Shown here piece by piece: positions 9,850-19,145 of a stretch of DNA of 64,000 nucleotides. This stretch comes from UBA1127 sp965116355. GTDB taxonomy: Bacteria; Chloroflexota; Dehalococcoidia; Lucifugimonadales; UBA1127. The notes beneath the pieces were generated by a model. It saw only the letters and a program-made list of their open reading frames with translations. It ran no database searches and had not been told where the DNA came from. Every line of letters starts with the position of its first letter. The first letter of the stretch is position 1. Where the stretch lies: the NCBI GenBank assembly GCA_965116355.1, contig OZ220679.1, positions 930,001-994,000 of the forward strand, written 5' to 3'. The translations under genes and the position numbers were made by a program.

Positions 9850-10524
9850 CACGAAGCCGCTTCGGGAGGTAATGACAATGACACGGGCATTCGCCCACCG
9901 CGGGAAACCAGAGACTAGGTAAGAACGCCTGCACCACCGCTGCCGCATACGTACGTGTAGGGGGCCTCTCACCTACCGCATTGCACGCTTGCGACCCTTC
10001 CGTTTCCCCATACAGGCCTCCCACTGCTAAACTGGCCTTGGGGCGATTGCACTCTTGCCCCGGGCCCGCGATCACCCGCCGGCGCGCTGGGCGGCATGCG
10101 GCCCCAACGATCTCCCCGGCGGCGGCACATGGCCGGCGATGTCGGCGACCCACAGCGGCCGCCATTCCGGTCAGGTCGGCGAACCAGCCCGCCCCTGCCC
10201 CCACTCGGGGGGCGGTGATCGCGCCGTGGCAGGACCCCGTTCAGGGCCACCCAGGCGCTGCGGCACCGTGCCCCAGTCTAAGCTCTCGCCGATGCGCAGG
10301 CTGGCCGCGCCCGGGGGAGAGACCGTCTCCTGGCGCCTGGCCTGCGGCCCCCGGTACCGAATGCCCCGCCCGATTGACGGCTGCACCCCTCGCGGCACGA
10401 TAGTGCGGTGCATCCACCACGTCGTCTGGCCACCATTGAAGGACTTACGCTGAAAGTTCACCTAGATTTGCACCGATAATTCACCCCCACGTCACAGAAC
10501 ATCCCCTATTATCTTCATGGGAGT
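9850..10524. other. Intergenic region, coding status unclear
   Basis: GC-rich frames are open on both strands between 9970 and 10460, but none shows a recognisable domain, conserved motif or convincing ribosome-binding site. I see no repeat copy here either. The 70 bases before the LRR gene are AT-richer and probably hold its promoter. Confidence 0.4.
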
Positions 10525-10599
10525 ATGCGCTTGCTGACCGGCGGGCCTGGGACCTGCCGGGGCAGCGCCAGTGTTGCTCAACGGACAAGGATGCGAGGT

Positions 10600-13500
10600 A
10601 TGGCAGAGAAGAAACGGACGGGCTTCCTCTTCGCGATTCTGGCGGTGGTTCTCATGGTCGTTGGCTGTGAGTCGCAGGAACCTTCTGCCTTTACGGCCCC
10701 TGAGGCCCAAGAACACCGAGAGCCAACCGTCACCCAGACGCCCGCTGCAAGCCTGAAACTTGGCAATCCTACGCCCACTCCAACGGCTGTCGTGGCCCAG
10801 GAAACCGGTACTACTGATAGTGGCCTTATACCCACTCCAACGGCTGCCGTGGCCCGGGAAACCGCTATTTCTGATAGAGGCTTGACACCTACTCCGACGG
10901 CAGCCGCAATCCAAGAATCCAATGCAAAGGACAATAGCCCTGCCCCCACCCTCGAAGCATCGCCAACCCCCAAGAGGAGTGACGAGTGCGTCACAGGGGT
11001 CGCTGTGGTGGACGCCGACGACAACCCGGGGCTGGTCTCCGACTGCACCACTCTGCTGGCGGCGCGAGACACCCTGGCGGGCAATGCCACGCTTAACTGG
11101 TCGGCGGACACGTCCATCTGGCAATGGGATGGCGTCTCTATATGGGAGACGCCTCATCGCGTGAGGGGCTTGTATCTGGAGTCCAGGCAACTAAGTGGGG
11201 AAATACCGCCGGAGTTAGGCGACTTGGCCAGCCTCCGGCAACTGAACCTCAGCGACAACCAGCTGAGCGGGGCGATCCCACCGGAGTTGGGCGACCTTGC
11301 CAGCCTGACCGATCTGACCCTCAGCGACAACCAGCTGAGCGGGGCGATCCCGCCGGAGTTGGGTGACCTTGCCAGCCTGACCAATCTGACCCTCAGCGAC
11401 AACCAGCTGAGCGGGGCGCTGCCCCCGGAGTTGGGGAGCCTCGCCAACCTGGAGTCACTGCGGCTGCAGGACAACCGGTTGAGCGGAGAGTTGCCCCCGG
11501 AGTTGGGCAACCTCGCGAACCTGGAATGGGTTTTTCTTGCCAACAACCAGCTAATCGGGGAGATACCGCCGGCGATGGGGAACCTCGCCAACTTGATAGT
11601 TCTGGCGCTCAGTGGAAACCAGATCGACGAATGCGTCTCCATCGCAGTGCCGGACGTGGCCAATAACCCGGGGTTGCTGTCTGACTGCCGCGCACTGGTG
11701 GCCGCGCGGGACACGCTGTCGACGCATAGCGTCCTTAACTGGCTGGCGACGACGCCCATCAGTGAGTGGGACGGGGTTCACGTGAGCGGGACACCAAAGC
11801 GGGTGACGGCAATTCGAGTGCGACGTGGTTGGTTGGATGGGAAGATACCTGTTGAATTGGGCGCCCTTTCCAGTCTGACCAGTCTGGACCTCAGTGACAA
11901 CCAGCTGCGTGGGGCGATCCCGCCGGAGTTGGGCAACCTCGTCAAACTGGAGTCACTGCGGCTGCAGGACAACCAGTTGAGCGGAGAGTTGCCCCCGGCG
12001 TTGGGAAACCTCGCGAACCTCACAGAGTTGAACCTCCACGGCAACCGACTAGGCGGGGAGATCCCGACGGAGCTAGGCGTCCTCACCCGCTTGAGAGTCC
12101 TGAGCATCGGGAGGAATGGTTTCAGCGGGGAGATCCCGCTGGAGTTGAGCGCACTTGTCGACCTGAGGAGACTCAATCTCGGGGGCAATTTGTTGAGCGG
12201 GGAGATCCCGTCGGAGTTGGGCGCCCTCCCCAACCTAACGTCACTGGACCTCGGAGTGAACAAGTTCAGCGGGGCGATCCCGTCAGAGTTGGGGAACCTC
12301 TCCAACCTGGAGCTTCTGAGCCTCGAAAGGAACCAGTTCAGCGGGGCGATCCCGCCAGGGTTGGGAAACCTCACCAACCTGGAGTCACTGGACCTCCATG
12401 GCAACCAGTTGAGCGAGGAGATCCCGCCGGCGTTGGGTAATCTCTCCCCCCTGACGGAACTATGGCTCGGGGGCAACCAGCTAAGCGGGACGATCCCGGC
12501 CGAGTTGGGCAAACTTATAAACCTGACCGATTTGTACTTGAGCCATAACGAGTTGAACGGGGCGATCCCGCCGGCGTTGGGCGGCCTCACCAACCTCCTA
12601 TGGATGGATGTCAACGACAACCGGCTGAGCGGGGCGATACCGCCGGCGTTGGGCAACCTCGTCAATCTGACGGAGCTGAACCTCAGCGACAACCGGCTGA
12701 GCGAGGCGATACCGCCGGCGTTGGGCAACCTCGTCAATCTGACGGAGCTGAACCTCAGCGACAACCGGCTGAGCGAGGCGATACCGCCGGCGTTGGGCAA
12801 CCTTGCCAGCCTGACCAGTTTGAACCTCAGCGACAACCAGTTGAGTGGGGCGATCCCGCCGGAGTTGGGCAACCTCGTCAATCTGACGGAGCTGAACCTC
12901 AGCAATAACCAATTGAGTGGGAGTTTGCCGCCAGAATTGGCCAACCTCGTCAACCTGGAAAGGCTGTTCCTCAGCGGCAATCAGTTCAACGAATGCGCGT
13001 TACTTCCAGTGGAGGAAGTCGACCCCACCCCGGGGCTCCAATCCGACTGCCGCGCTCTGCTGGCGGCGCGGGGCCCCCTGGGGGGCGACTATTCGCTTAA
13101 CTGGTCAGCGCTCACCCCCATCGCCCAGTGGGACGGAGTTCGGGTGAGTGGGACACCCCAGCGCGTGACGGCATTGCAAGTGCATACCAAGCATTTGAGC
13201 GGCGAGTTACCTCCGGTGCTGGCACAGCTCTCCAACCTGACAGAATTGGACCTCAGTGGCACCCGGTTGAGGGGGGCGATCCCGCCGGAGTTGGGGAACC
13301 TTGCCAACCTGACCGTCTTGGAACTTGGGGGCAACCAGTTGAGCGGGGAGATCCCGCCGGAGTTGGGCAACCTTGTGAACCTGACCGTATTGGACCTTCG
13401 GAACAATCAGTTGAGTGGGGTAATGCCACCGGAGTTGGGCAACCTCGCCAGCCTGAGGGAGATGACCCTCAGTGACAACCAGCTAAGCGGGACGATCCCG

Positions 13501-14490
13501 GCCGAGTTGGGCAACCTCGCCAATCTGGAAGTGCTGTTGCTAAAGGAAAATGCGTTGAGCGGGGCCATCCCGGCCGAGGTGGGCAGCCTCTCAAACCTGC
13601 GAACGCTGGAGCTTCAGCAGAACCAGTTGAGCGGGGTGCTGCCGGCGGAGCTGGGCAGCCTGACCAACCTCGAAGAGCTGTGGCTCAACAGCAACCAGGT
13701 CAGCGGGGAACTACCGCCGGAATTGGGTGGCCTAGACAACTTGGCGGAGTTACATCTCTACGGCAACGATCTGACCGGGGAGATTCCCGCGGCTTTGGGC
13801 GCTCTGGCCAACCTCGAAGTGCTGTGGCTCGGCAAAAACCAGCTGAGCGGGGCAATCCCGCCGGCGTTGGGAAACCTCGCCAACCTAAGGGTGTTGGTAC
13901 TCAGTGGGACCCAGTTGAGGGGGGCGATCCCGCCGGAGTTGGGCAACCTTGCCAACCTGACCGAATTGGGCCTTGCGGGCAACCAGTTGAGCGGGGCGAT
14001 CCCGGCGGCGTTGGGCGGCCTCGCCAACCTCCAGCAACTGGGGCTCGGCAACAACCAGTTGAGCGGGGAGATCCCGGCGGCGTTGGGCGACCTCGCTAAC
14101 CTAGGGGTGTTGGACCTTCGGTACAACCAGTTGAGCGGTGAGCTTCCCCGGGAGCTGGGCGACCTCACCTGGTTGCGATGGGCAAGGCTGGACGACAACC
14201 AATTAAGCGGAGCGATCCCGCCGGCGTTGGGCAACCTCGCCAACCTGGAAGTCCTAGGGCTCAGCGACAACCAGCTCAGTGGGGCGATCCCGCCGGCGTT
14301 GGGCAACCTCCCCAGCCTGAAGGGACTGTACCTTCAGGGCAACCAGTTAAGCGGTGAGCTCCCGCCGGAATTGGGTGCCCTTAAGCTGGTCTCACTGAAC
14401 CTCGATGGCAACAAGCTGAGTGGCTGTGTGCCTCTCACCTTGTCGGACCTCTGGGTCCGTGAGACCGGGCTGGAACGTTGCCAAGCGTAG
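10600..14490 (+). CDS. Large plant-type leucine-rich-repeat lipoprotein
   Basis: 1,296 residues. The start at 10600 gives a classical lipoprotein signal: MAEKKR, a hydrophobic run, then VVGC as lipobox. A Pro/Thr-rich linker follows. The rest consists of 24-residue LRRs of the plant-specific type (LGNLxNLxxLxLxxNQLSGxIPPE). They are grouped in three modules, each opened by a cap with a Cys pair and the pattern DCxxLLAARDTL...LNW...WDGV...P.RV (near nt 10980, 11630 and 12990), equivalent to the plant LRRNT cap. The C-terminus closes with LSGCVPLTLSDL and a final Cys. It is probably surface-exposed and binds protein or glycan ligands; host interaction is an inference. Internal repeats are very similar at DNA level, indicating recent unit duplication. 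Confidence 0.85.
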   Translation: MAEKKRTGFLFAILAVVLMVVGCESQEPSAFTAPEAQEHREPTVTQTPAASLKLGNPTPTPTAVVAQETGTTDSGLIPTPTAAVARETAISDRGLTPTPTAAAIQESNAKDNSPAPTLEASPTPKRSDECVTGVAVVDADDNPGLVSDCTTLLAARDTLAGNATLNWSADTSIWQWDGVSIWETPHRVRGLYLESRQLSGEIPPELGDLASLRQLNLSDNQLSGAIPPELGDLASLTDLTLSDNQLSGAIPPELGDLASLTNLTLSDNQLSGALPPELGSLANLESLRLQDNRLSGELPPELGNLANLEWVFLANNQLIGEIPPAMGNLANLIVLALSGNQIDECVSIAVPDVANNPGLLSDCRALVAARDTLSTHSVLNWLATTPISEWDGVHVSGTPKRVTAIRVRRGWLDGKIPVELGALSSLTSLDLSDNQLRGAIPPELGNLVKLESLRLQDNQLSGELPPALGNLANLTELNLHGNRLGGEIPTELGVLTRLRVLSIGRNGFSGEIPLELSALVDLRRLNLGGNLLSGEIPSELGALPNLTSLDLGVNKFSGAIPSELGNLSNLELLSLERNQFSGAIPPGLGNLTNLESLDLHGNQLSEEIPPALGNLSPLTELWLGGNQLSGTIPAELGKLINLTDLYLSHNELNGAIPPALGGLTNLLWMDVNDNRLSGAIPPALGNLVNLTELNLSDNRLSEAIPPALGNLVNLTELNLSDNRLSEAIPPALGNLASLTSLNLSDNQLSGAIPPELGNLVNLTELNLSNNQLSGSLPPELANLVNLERLFLSGNQFNECALLPVEEVDPTPGLQSDCRALLAARGPLGGDYSLNWSALTPIAQWDGVRVSGTPQRVTALQVHTKHLSGELPPVLAQLSNLTELDLSGTRLRGAIPPELGNLANLTVLELGGNQLSGEIPPELGNLVNLTVLDLRNNQLSGVMPPELGNLASLREMTLSDNQLSGTIPAELGNLANLEVLLLKENALSGAIPAEVGSLSNLRTLELQQNQLSGVLPAELGSLTNLEELWLNSNQVSGELPPELGGLDNLAELHLYGNDLTGEIPAALGALANLEVLWLGKNQLSGAIPPALGNLANLRVLVLSGTQLRGAIPPELGNLANLTELGLAGNQLSGAIPAALGGLANLQQLGLGNNQLSGEIPAALGDLANLGVLDLRYNQLSGELPRELGDLTWLRWARLDDNQLSGAIPPALGNLANLEVLGLSDNQLSGAIPPALGNLPSLKGLYLQGNQLSGELPPELGALKLVSLNLDGNKLSGCVPLTLSDLWVRETGLERCQA
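12615..12758 (+). repeat. Nearly perfect 72-bp tandem duplication inside the LRR gene
   Basis: Bases 12615-12686 and 12687-12758 differ at one position (GGG versus GAG near 12632). The first bases of a third copy follow before divergence. The period is 72 bp, exactly one 24-residue LRR. Confidence 0.9.
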
Positions 14491-15005
14491 AGGGGTGTTG
14501 GGCCATCGCAGCCAGGACATCCACTGACCTGCCTTCCCAAAGACTGATCCGAGCTGAATGCTAGTCGTAGACTTCAGAAGAGTGGGCAGGTCCGTTGCAC
14601 CGTTTCCCTTTCGGTCCGTAGGGTACGACATGGTCAAATTGGAAGCCCGCTCCTAGCCGCCTGCGTTGCACTTTGGTACCAGAGGCACGTGAGTTGAGAT
14701 CCTGAGGCGGCCTAACCAAAAAGGCTCAAACCGGTCATTCGACTCGCCGTACGGGCCCCAGCCACATTTCGCAAACGGTACTGCCCAGCTTCAACCTCGG
14801 CCCATCCGAGAGTATTCGAACCAACCACTGGAGCCACCCCTGTGCCTACAGCCGAATCCCAAAGACGGTACTGTCCATCACCAACTTGACCTCCCACGAT
14901 GCTACCCACTTTCTGCGCAGACGGCGGCCACCTGGGAGGTGTGCACTTTAGCGCAGCGCCGAAACCGAGGTGTAAGAATGCGCCTTAGAAGGTGGACGGC
15001 AAGAG
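14491..15005. other. Intergenic region with a dispersed-repeat copy
   Basis: No gene is supported. The right half carries a sequence also found at 22689-22765 (listed separately). The remainder shows no obvious structure. Confidence 0.5.
14893..14970. repeat. Dispersed repeat, copy 1
   Basis: Begins CCCACGATGCTACCCACTTT and ends GCGCAGCGCCGAAACCG. It matches 22689-22765 over nearly its whole length with scattered substitutions. A shorter resemblance (CCCACGATGCTACCC) occurs at about 9477-9493, just ahead of the AlpA relic. The copies may be ends of an old mobile element. Confidence 0.55.
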
Positions 15006-15281
15006 ATGGAGACTCGGACACGCCGACCCCGTGAGGAGACGGCCCGCCTCGGCAAAGAGATTTACGAGCAGGACATCCGGCCACAGGTCGAAGCGGCCCA
15101 CTTCGGAGAAGTGGTCGCCATCGACGTGGACAGCGGGACATGGGCCATCGGCGACAACGTGGTCGCCGCAACGGATAGTTTGCGGGAGAAGCGCCCGCAT
15201 GCTGTCAACGTCCTGTGTGAACGGGTCGGACACCGGACGCTGTACCGCTTCGGGGGCAGATCACTGCGGAGGACCGGATGA
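15006..15281 (+). CDS. Conserved small protein paired with an aspartic protease
   Basis: 91 residues. The segment EIYEQDIRPQVEAAHFGE, followed by VVAIDVDSGTWAIGDN, AATDSL and a C-terminal GHRTLYRFGGRS, is the layout of a small protein family regularly encoded next to a clan-AA aspartic protease in Cyanobacteria and Chloroflexota. Its function is not established. It overlaps the protease gene by four bases (ATGA), so the two are translationally coupled. A purine-rich AGAAGGTGG lies about 10 nt before the ATG. A toxin-antitoxin-like relation has been suggested by such pairing but nothing here proves it. Confidence 0.65.
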   Translation: METRTRRPREETARLGKEIYEQDIRPQVEAAHFGEVVAIDVDSGTWAIGDNVVAATDSLREKRPHAVNVLCERVGHRTLYRFGGRSLRRTG

Positions 15282-15649
15282 TCGAGGGCGCGGTGAACGC
15301 CAACCTCGAAGCGGTCGTGACCCTTACCCTGCGAGGGGAGGCGGGACAGCAGAGAGAGATCGAAGCCGTGATCGACACCGGCTTCAACGGCTTCCTGACC
15401 CTGCCTCCGCCGCTGGTGGCGGAACTGGGGCTTCCCTTCGCCAGTATAGGGTTGGCGACTCTTGCCGACGGCAGTGAGGCGGCTTTCGATGTGCACGATG
15501 CCACCGTGCTCTGGGAGGGCCAGCCGAGATACGTGGAGAGCGGGGCGGTGGGACCGGAGGCCCTCGTCGGCATGTCCATGCTGGAGGGCCATGACCTGCG
15601 AATCACCGTGGGGGACGGCGGGCCTGTAGCCATATCGGCGACGGAGTGA
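15278..15649 (+). CDS. Retropepsin-like clan AA aspartic protease
   Basis: 123 residues, the size of a single retropepsin lobe that would have to dimerise. The active-site motif IDTGFNGFLTLP lies near residue 33, where canonical families have D-T/S-G. The second family motif, LVGMSMLEGHDL, sits near residue 95, matching the G-M-x-x-L block before the C-terminal strand. No signal peptide is visible, so it should act in the cytoplasm. It is coupled to the preceding 91-residue gene. The natural substrate is unknown. Confidence 0.8.
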   Translation: MIEGAVNANLEAVVTLTLRGEAGQQREIEAVIDTGFNGFLTLPPPLVAELGLPFASIGLATLADGSEAAFDVHDATVLWEGQPRYVESGAVGPEALVGMSMLEGHDLRITVGDGGPVAISATE

Positions 15650-15655
15650 CCGAAG

Positions 15656-16051
15656 TTGGCCGTCGCAGCCAGGACCGCAGCGCTTTCCCTGTTCTTTCCG
15701 CTGGTCGTGGTGGACGCCTTCGTCATCCATTTCGCCACCGGGTGGACCACATTCGAGCGGGAGGACATTGAGTTCGGGGTCGCCCTGCTGTCGTCGCTGT
15801 CCATCGTGGTCTGGCCGACATCCATCCCCCTGAGCCTGGCGTTGGTTCTGCTCTATCGGCGCTCCCGCTTGTCAGCCTATATCTGCGCAGCGCTGCTGAT
15901 TCCTCCTTCGATACTCGGTTTCATAGTAGCCGGCCTGCTGCAATGGGAGGTCGCCGCCATTCTCGTGGCAGCGTTCTCCCTGCCCGCGTGGGCCGCCCTG
16001 CTGGCGGTCAGCCGGCAGCAGAGCCGAACCCGGTCTTCCGTACCCTCCTGA
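15656..16051 (+). CDS. Small multi-pass membrane protein of unknown function
   Basis: 131 residues starting at TTG 15656, seven bases after the protease stop. Four hydrophobic segments can be seen: residues about 5-27, 42-65, 72-95 and 97-120. They are separated by short polar turns (for example YRRSRLS), and the tail is basic. I do not recognise the family. Close spacing suggests co-transcription with the aspartic protease pair, perhaps as its membrane substrate or anchor (inference). Confidence 0.5.
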   Translation: MAVAARTAALSLFFPLVVVDAFVIHFATGWTTFEREDIEFGVALLSSLSIVVWPTSIPLSLALVLLYRRSRLSAYICAALLIPPSILGFIVAGLLQWEVAAILVAAFSLPAWAALLAVSRQQSRTRSSVPS

Positions 16052-16659
16052 CGCTGCCTGTCCTAGCGCTGGTTCCAAGACCTGCGCGTCGCGGCGAGGC
16101 CCCGGCCTGTCCGCCTCTGACGGCGTTTGGTATGCTCCACCCATTGCGGAGGCAGGAGTGGGCGGGGTGTGATGGGCGTGCCCCCGGCGTTGAAACAATC
16201 GCCGACTGCGCTGCCGTGCGTGAGCGTGCGGCACGCGTAGGTGTGCGAAAGGTGGTGGTGGTCGACGTTGTGGTCGTCAAAACCCCCCTATGTATATAGA
16301 TCAGAGCTTCTTCAACTTGCCCCCGAAATTCGCTGGCCATGGGTAGGCCCCGAGGCCCTAGTCCGGCCAAGACCAGGGAGCGCACGGCCAAGGGGCGGGA
16401 CGCCTGCGCGCCGCCGTGGGGAACAAGCGGGTCATGACGGTGCTGGTGGGAGAGGACGTGCTGCGTCGTGCCCCCGGTGAGTATGGATCAGAGGACATCC
16501 AGGCAGGGTCACGAACCCCCTATGCCCACCGTCCTGCATGCACCGCACCAGGGGAAGGCCGGTTCCTCCCCCCGACCGGCCCGGCAGACGCCTAGCCAAC
16601 ATGGGACCCTTCCGTCCCGGGTATCTTGGTGGTCACGATGGGCAGGGGTGATGCTGAAT
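16052..16659. other. Intergenic region containing the first CCCCCCTATGTATATAG repeat
   Basis: No supported gene. Bases 16250-16304 hold repeat copy 1 (separate entry). Downstream, 16400-16480 reads open as NKRVMTVLVGEDVLRRAPGE without a clear start and may be a gene fragment. Confidence 0.4.
16250..16304 (+). repeat. CCCCCCTATGTATATAGATCAG repeat, copy 1
   Basis: A GTGGTGGTGG tract leads into TTGTGGTCGTCAAAACCCCC and TATGTATATAGATCAG. The same block recurs four times between 24.0 and 25.4 kb. In each copy one plus-strand frame reads VVVVKTPLCI and stops at the TAG in TATATAG. In this copy the sequence after ATCAG diverges from the others. Confidence 0.85.
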
Positions 16660-18510
16660 TCACCGCGGATAGATCAGATTTTGTCCCCAGCACACTGGCG
16701 TGCCGCCTTCCCGCAGCCCGCAGTTGCCGCTGATGGTCGTGAAGACGCCTTCAGGCGGGTCAGCCTGACCATTGCGGTTAGCACCCCAGCACACCACCGT
16801 ACCGTCGTCCCTCAACCCGCAGGTGCGGTCCCATCCGCCACTGATGGCGGTGAAGGTTTCCCCCTGTGGCGGACTGGCCTGACCTTCCGTGTCGGAGCCC
16901 CAACACACCGCCGCGCCGCTATCCCGCAACCCGCAGGTGTGTTCATGACCGCTGCTGATGGCGGTGAAGGTCTCTCCCGATGGTGGGCTTGCCTGACCAT
17001 AGTAGTCATCCCCCCAGCACATCGCCACGCCGTTATCCCGCAACCCGCAGGTGTGGTACGGCCCGACGCTGATGACGGTGAAGGCCTCTCCCGATGGTGG
17101 GCTTGCCTGACCAAACTCGTCATTGCCCCAGCACACCGGCGCGCCGTCCCTTCTTTGCAACCCGCAGGTGTGGTACGGCCCGACGCTGACGGTGGTGAAT
17201 ATCCGGCGCTTCGGCGGGCTTGCCTGACCATAGTAGTCATCCCCCCAGCACACCGCCACGCCGTTATCCCGCAACCCGCAGGTGTGGTACGGCCCGACGC
17301 TGATGACGGTGAAGGCCTCTCCCGATGGTGGGCTTGGCGCATATCCGAAACCATCGTCCCAGCACAGCGGCGCGCCGTCTTCCCACAACCCACAGACGTG
17401 GGCTCCCCCGGCGCTAATGGCCGTGAAGCCCCCTTCCGGCGGGCTCGCCTGACGAGACTCGTTCCAGCCCCAGCACAGCGGTGCGCCGTCTTCCCGCAAC
17501 CCGCAGGTGTGGTTAGCCCCGCTGCTGATGGCCGTGAAGGTTTCCCCCTCCGGCGGGCTTGCCTGACCATAGTAGTCATCCCCCCAGCACACCGCCACAC
17601 CACTATCCCGCAACCCGCAGGTGTGGGACGACCCGCTGCTGATGGCCGTGAAGATCTCACCCGGCGGTGGGCTTGCCTCAGGCCTTGCCTGACCATGTGA
17701 CTCGTTCCAGAACCAGAACGGCGTCCAACCCCAGCACACCGGCGCGCCATCTTCCCGCAACCCGCAGGTGTGGTTAGCCCCGCTGCTGATGGCCGTGAAG
17801 GTCTTCCCCTTCGGCGGGTCTGCCTGACGGTACCTGTTATAGCCCCAACACACCGGTAAGCCGTCTTCCCGCAACCCGCAGGTGTGTTCATGACCGCTGC
17901 TGATGGCCGTGAATACGTGCGCCTGCGACGGACTTGCCTGACCATACTGTTCATAACCCCAACACACCATCGTGCTGCTGCCTTTCTCTTTCTGCAACCC
18001 GCAGGTGTGACCATGTCCGCTGGTGCTAACAACGTCGTCCTCCTGCGACGGGCCTGTCTGCGGGCTAGCCTGACCATATCGGTCATCCCCCCAGCATACG
18101 GCCGTGCCATCCTCCCGCAACCCGCAGGCGTGGGACCCCCCGTTGCTGATGGCCGTGAAGGTCTCATCCTCCGGCGGGTAGTGGGTCGAGCCCCAGCACG
18201 ACGCCACGCCGTCTTCCCGCAACCCGCAACTGTAGCGCCCCCGTTTCCCAGCGCTGATGGCGGTGAAGACCTCTCCCACCCAGGGGAGGTCTTCCAATCC
18301 CCAGCACACTGCCGTGCCATCTACCCGCAACCCGCAGGTCTGGTGTTCCCCACTGCTTATAGCCGTGAGCCGGCCGACGGGCAGATCATTATTGCGGGTA
18401 GACGCGGATAGCCCGTCGTCACACCCCGCCACGAGCGAGACCGTCACCAAGACCCACAGCGCCACCTGCAGGCTCTCCCTGTGCCGTCCTGCCCGTACCC
18501 GGTCTCCCAT
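16660..18510 (-). CDS. RCC1-like repeat lipoprotein
   Basis: 616 residues. The N-terminus has a basic stretch, a hydrophobic segment and a lipobox ending VAGC, so it should be a lipoprotein on the cell surface. The remainder is fifteen RCC1-type blades of about 36 residues with the consensus FTAISSGxxHTCGLREDGxxVCWG. Each has a conserved Cys pair (CGL and CWG), which could form one disulfide per blade, unusual for cytosolic RCC1 proteins but common in secreted bacterial ones. Fifteen units suggest two seven-bladed propellers or one open solenoid (inference). Function is unknown; ligand binding or host contact is plausible. A TATACT at 18573-18578 (minus strand) may be its -10 box. Confidence 0.85.
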   Translation of the reverse strand: MGDRVRAGRHRESLQVALWVLVTVSLVAGCDDGLSASTRNNDLPVGRLTAISSGEHQTCGLRVDGTAVCWGLEDLPWVGEVFTAISAGKRGRYSCGLREDGVASCWGSTHYPPEDETFTAISNGGSHACGLREDGTAVCWGDDRYGQASPQTGPSQEDDVVSTSGHGHTCGLQKEKGSSTMVCWGYEQYGQASPSQAHVFTAISSGHEHTCGLREDGLPVCWGYNRYRQADPPKGKTFTAISSGANHTCGLREDGAPVCWGWTPFWFWNESHGQARPEASPPPGEIFTAISSGSSHTCGLRDSGVAVCWGDDYYGQASPPEGETFTAISSGANHTCGLREDGAPLCWGWNESRQASPPEGGFTAISAGGAHVCGLWEDGAPLCWDDGFGYAPSPPSGEAFTVISVGPYHTCGLRDNGVAVCWGDDYYGQASPPKRRIFTTVSVGPYHTCGLQRRDGAPVCWGNDEFGQASPPSGEAFTVISVGPYHTCGLRDNGVAMCWGDDYYGQASPPSGETFTAISSGHEHTCGLRDSGAAVCWGSDTEGQASPPQGETFTAISGGWDRTCGLRDDGTVVCWGANRNGQADPPEGVFTTISGNCGLREGGTPVCWGQNLIYPR

Positions 18511-19145
18511 CCAGCCTGATCCTCGCTCACAAACGCCCGGCAGGCGCCTATCCCAAGACGGATTTTTCAGCTAGTATACTTCCCGCACCCCCGATCTGCG
18601 CAACGGCGACTCCCGTAGCTGAAACACCCCAACGGGACCTAAGCTAAACTCGTTCGCTTCCGACCCGTCGGCGCGGCAGCTTTGCCGCGCCACTTCGGCG
18701 TAAACGGCCCCCGGGGTTCCGTCTGCGACGACTCCGTTTTGCTGTACCCGTCACTGGAACGCTGCAACGTGTCCCGAGAACGGCTCAGCATGGGGCGGCC
18801 TGTCGACGGGCCTAGCTCGAACGCCGCCGGGTTACATCACGGCCGGTGCGCTGCCCGTCCTAATGACCGGACTCTCCGGTGGTTTCCTTGCGAGAGCGCT
18901 TGCAGTATCTCGGGCTGTCTTGCGACGAACCCACGGCGCTGTCTTTACAGCGCCATGGCCCCGAGACCCTGATACGCACCGATGGAAGGCCCGCGTCCCC
19001 GTGCCCAACTGAATGAAAACGAAAGCCTATACCATGAGTTCTATCTTCGGGACGTCACGTCTTCACGGCGGCGCCACATTACGCGGAAACCAGCCTGTGG
19101 GGTGGTAGACTGGTTGGAGCCTGGCATCGGAGGTGCCGACGCCCC
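18511..19145. other. Intergenic region between divergent genes
   Basis: Over 600 bases without a supported gene. The left end holds a TATACT (minus strand, 18573-18578) suited to the RCC1-like gene. The right end holds GGAGGTG about 10 nt before the next start. The middle shows no repeat or RNA structure I can identify. Confidence 0.45.

Noticed and set aside
9970..10461. Overlapping plus- and minus-strand frames of 90-140 codons
   Set aside because: No domain, poor start signals and composition set by local GC skew; left as unassigned.
11778..12980. 400-codon antisense frame in the LRR gene
   Set aside because: Mirror of the repeat unit; Leu/Pro/Ser-rich translation with no domain, on the opposite strand of an obvious coding region.
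16660..18510. Regularly spaced repeats that could suggest a CRISPR array
   Set aside because: The spacing is ~108 bp in the coding frame and corresponds to RCC1-like protein blades; no spacer-like unique sequences or cas genes.
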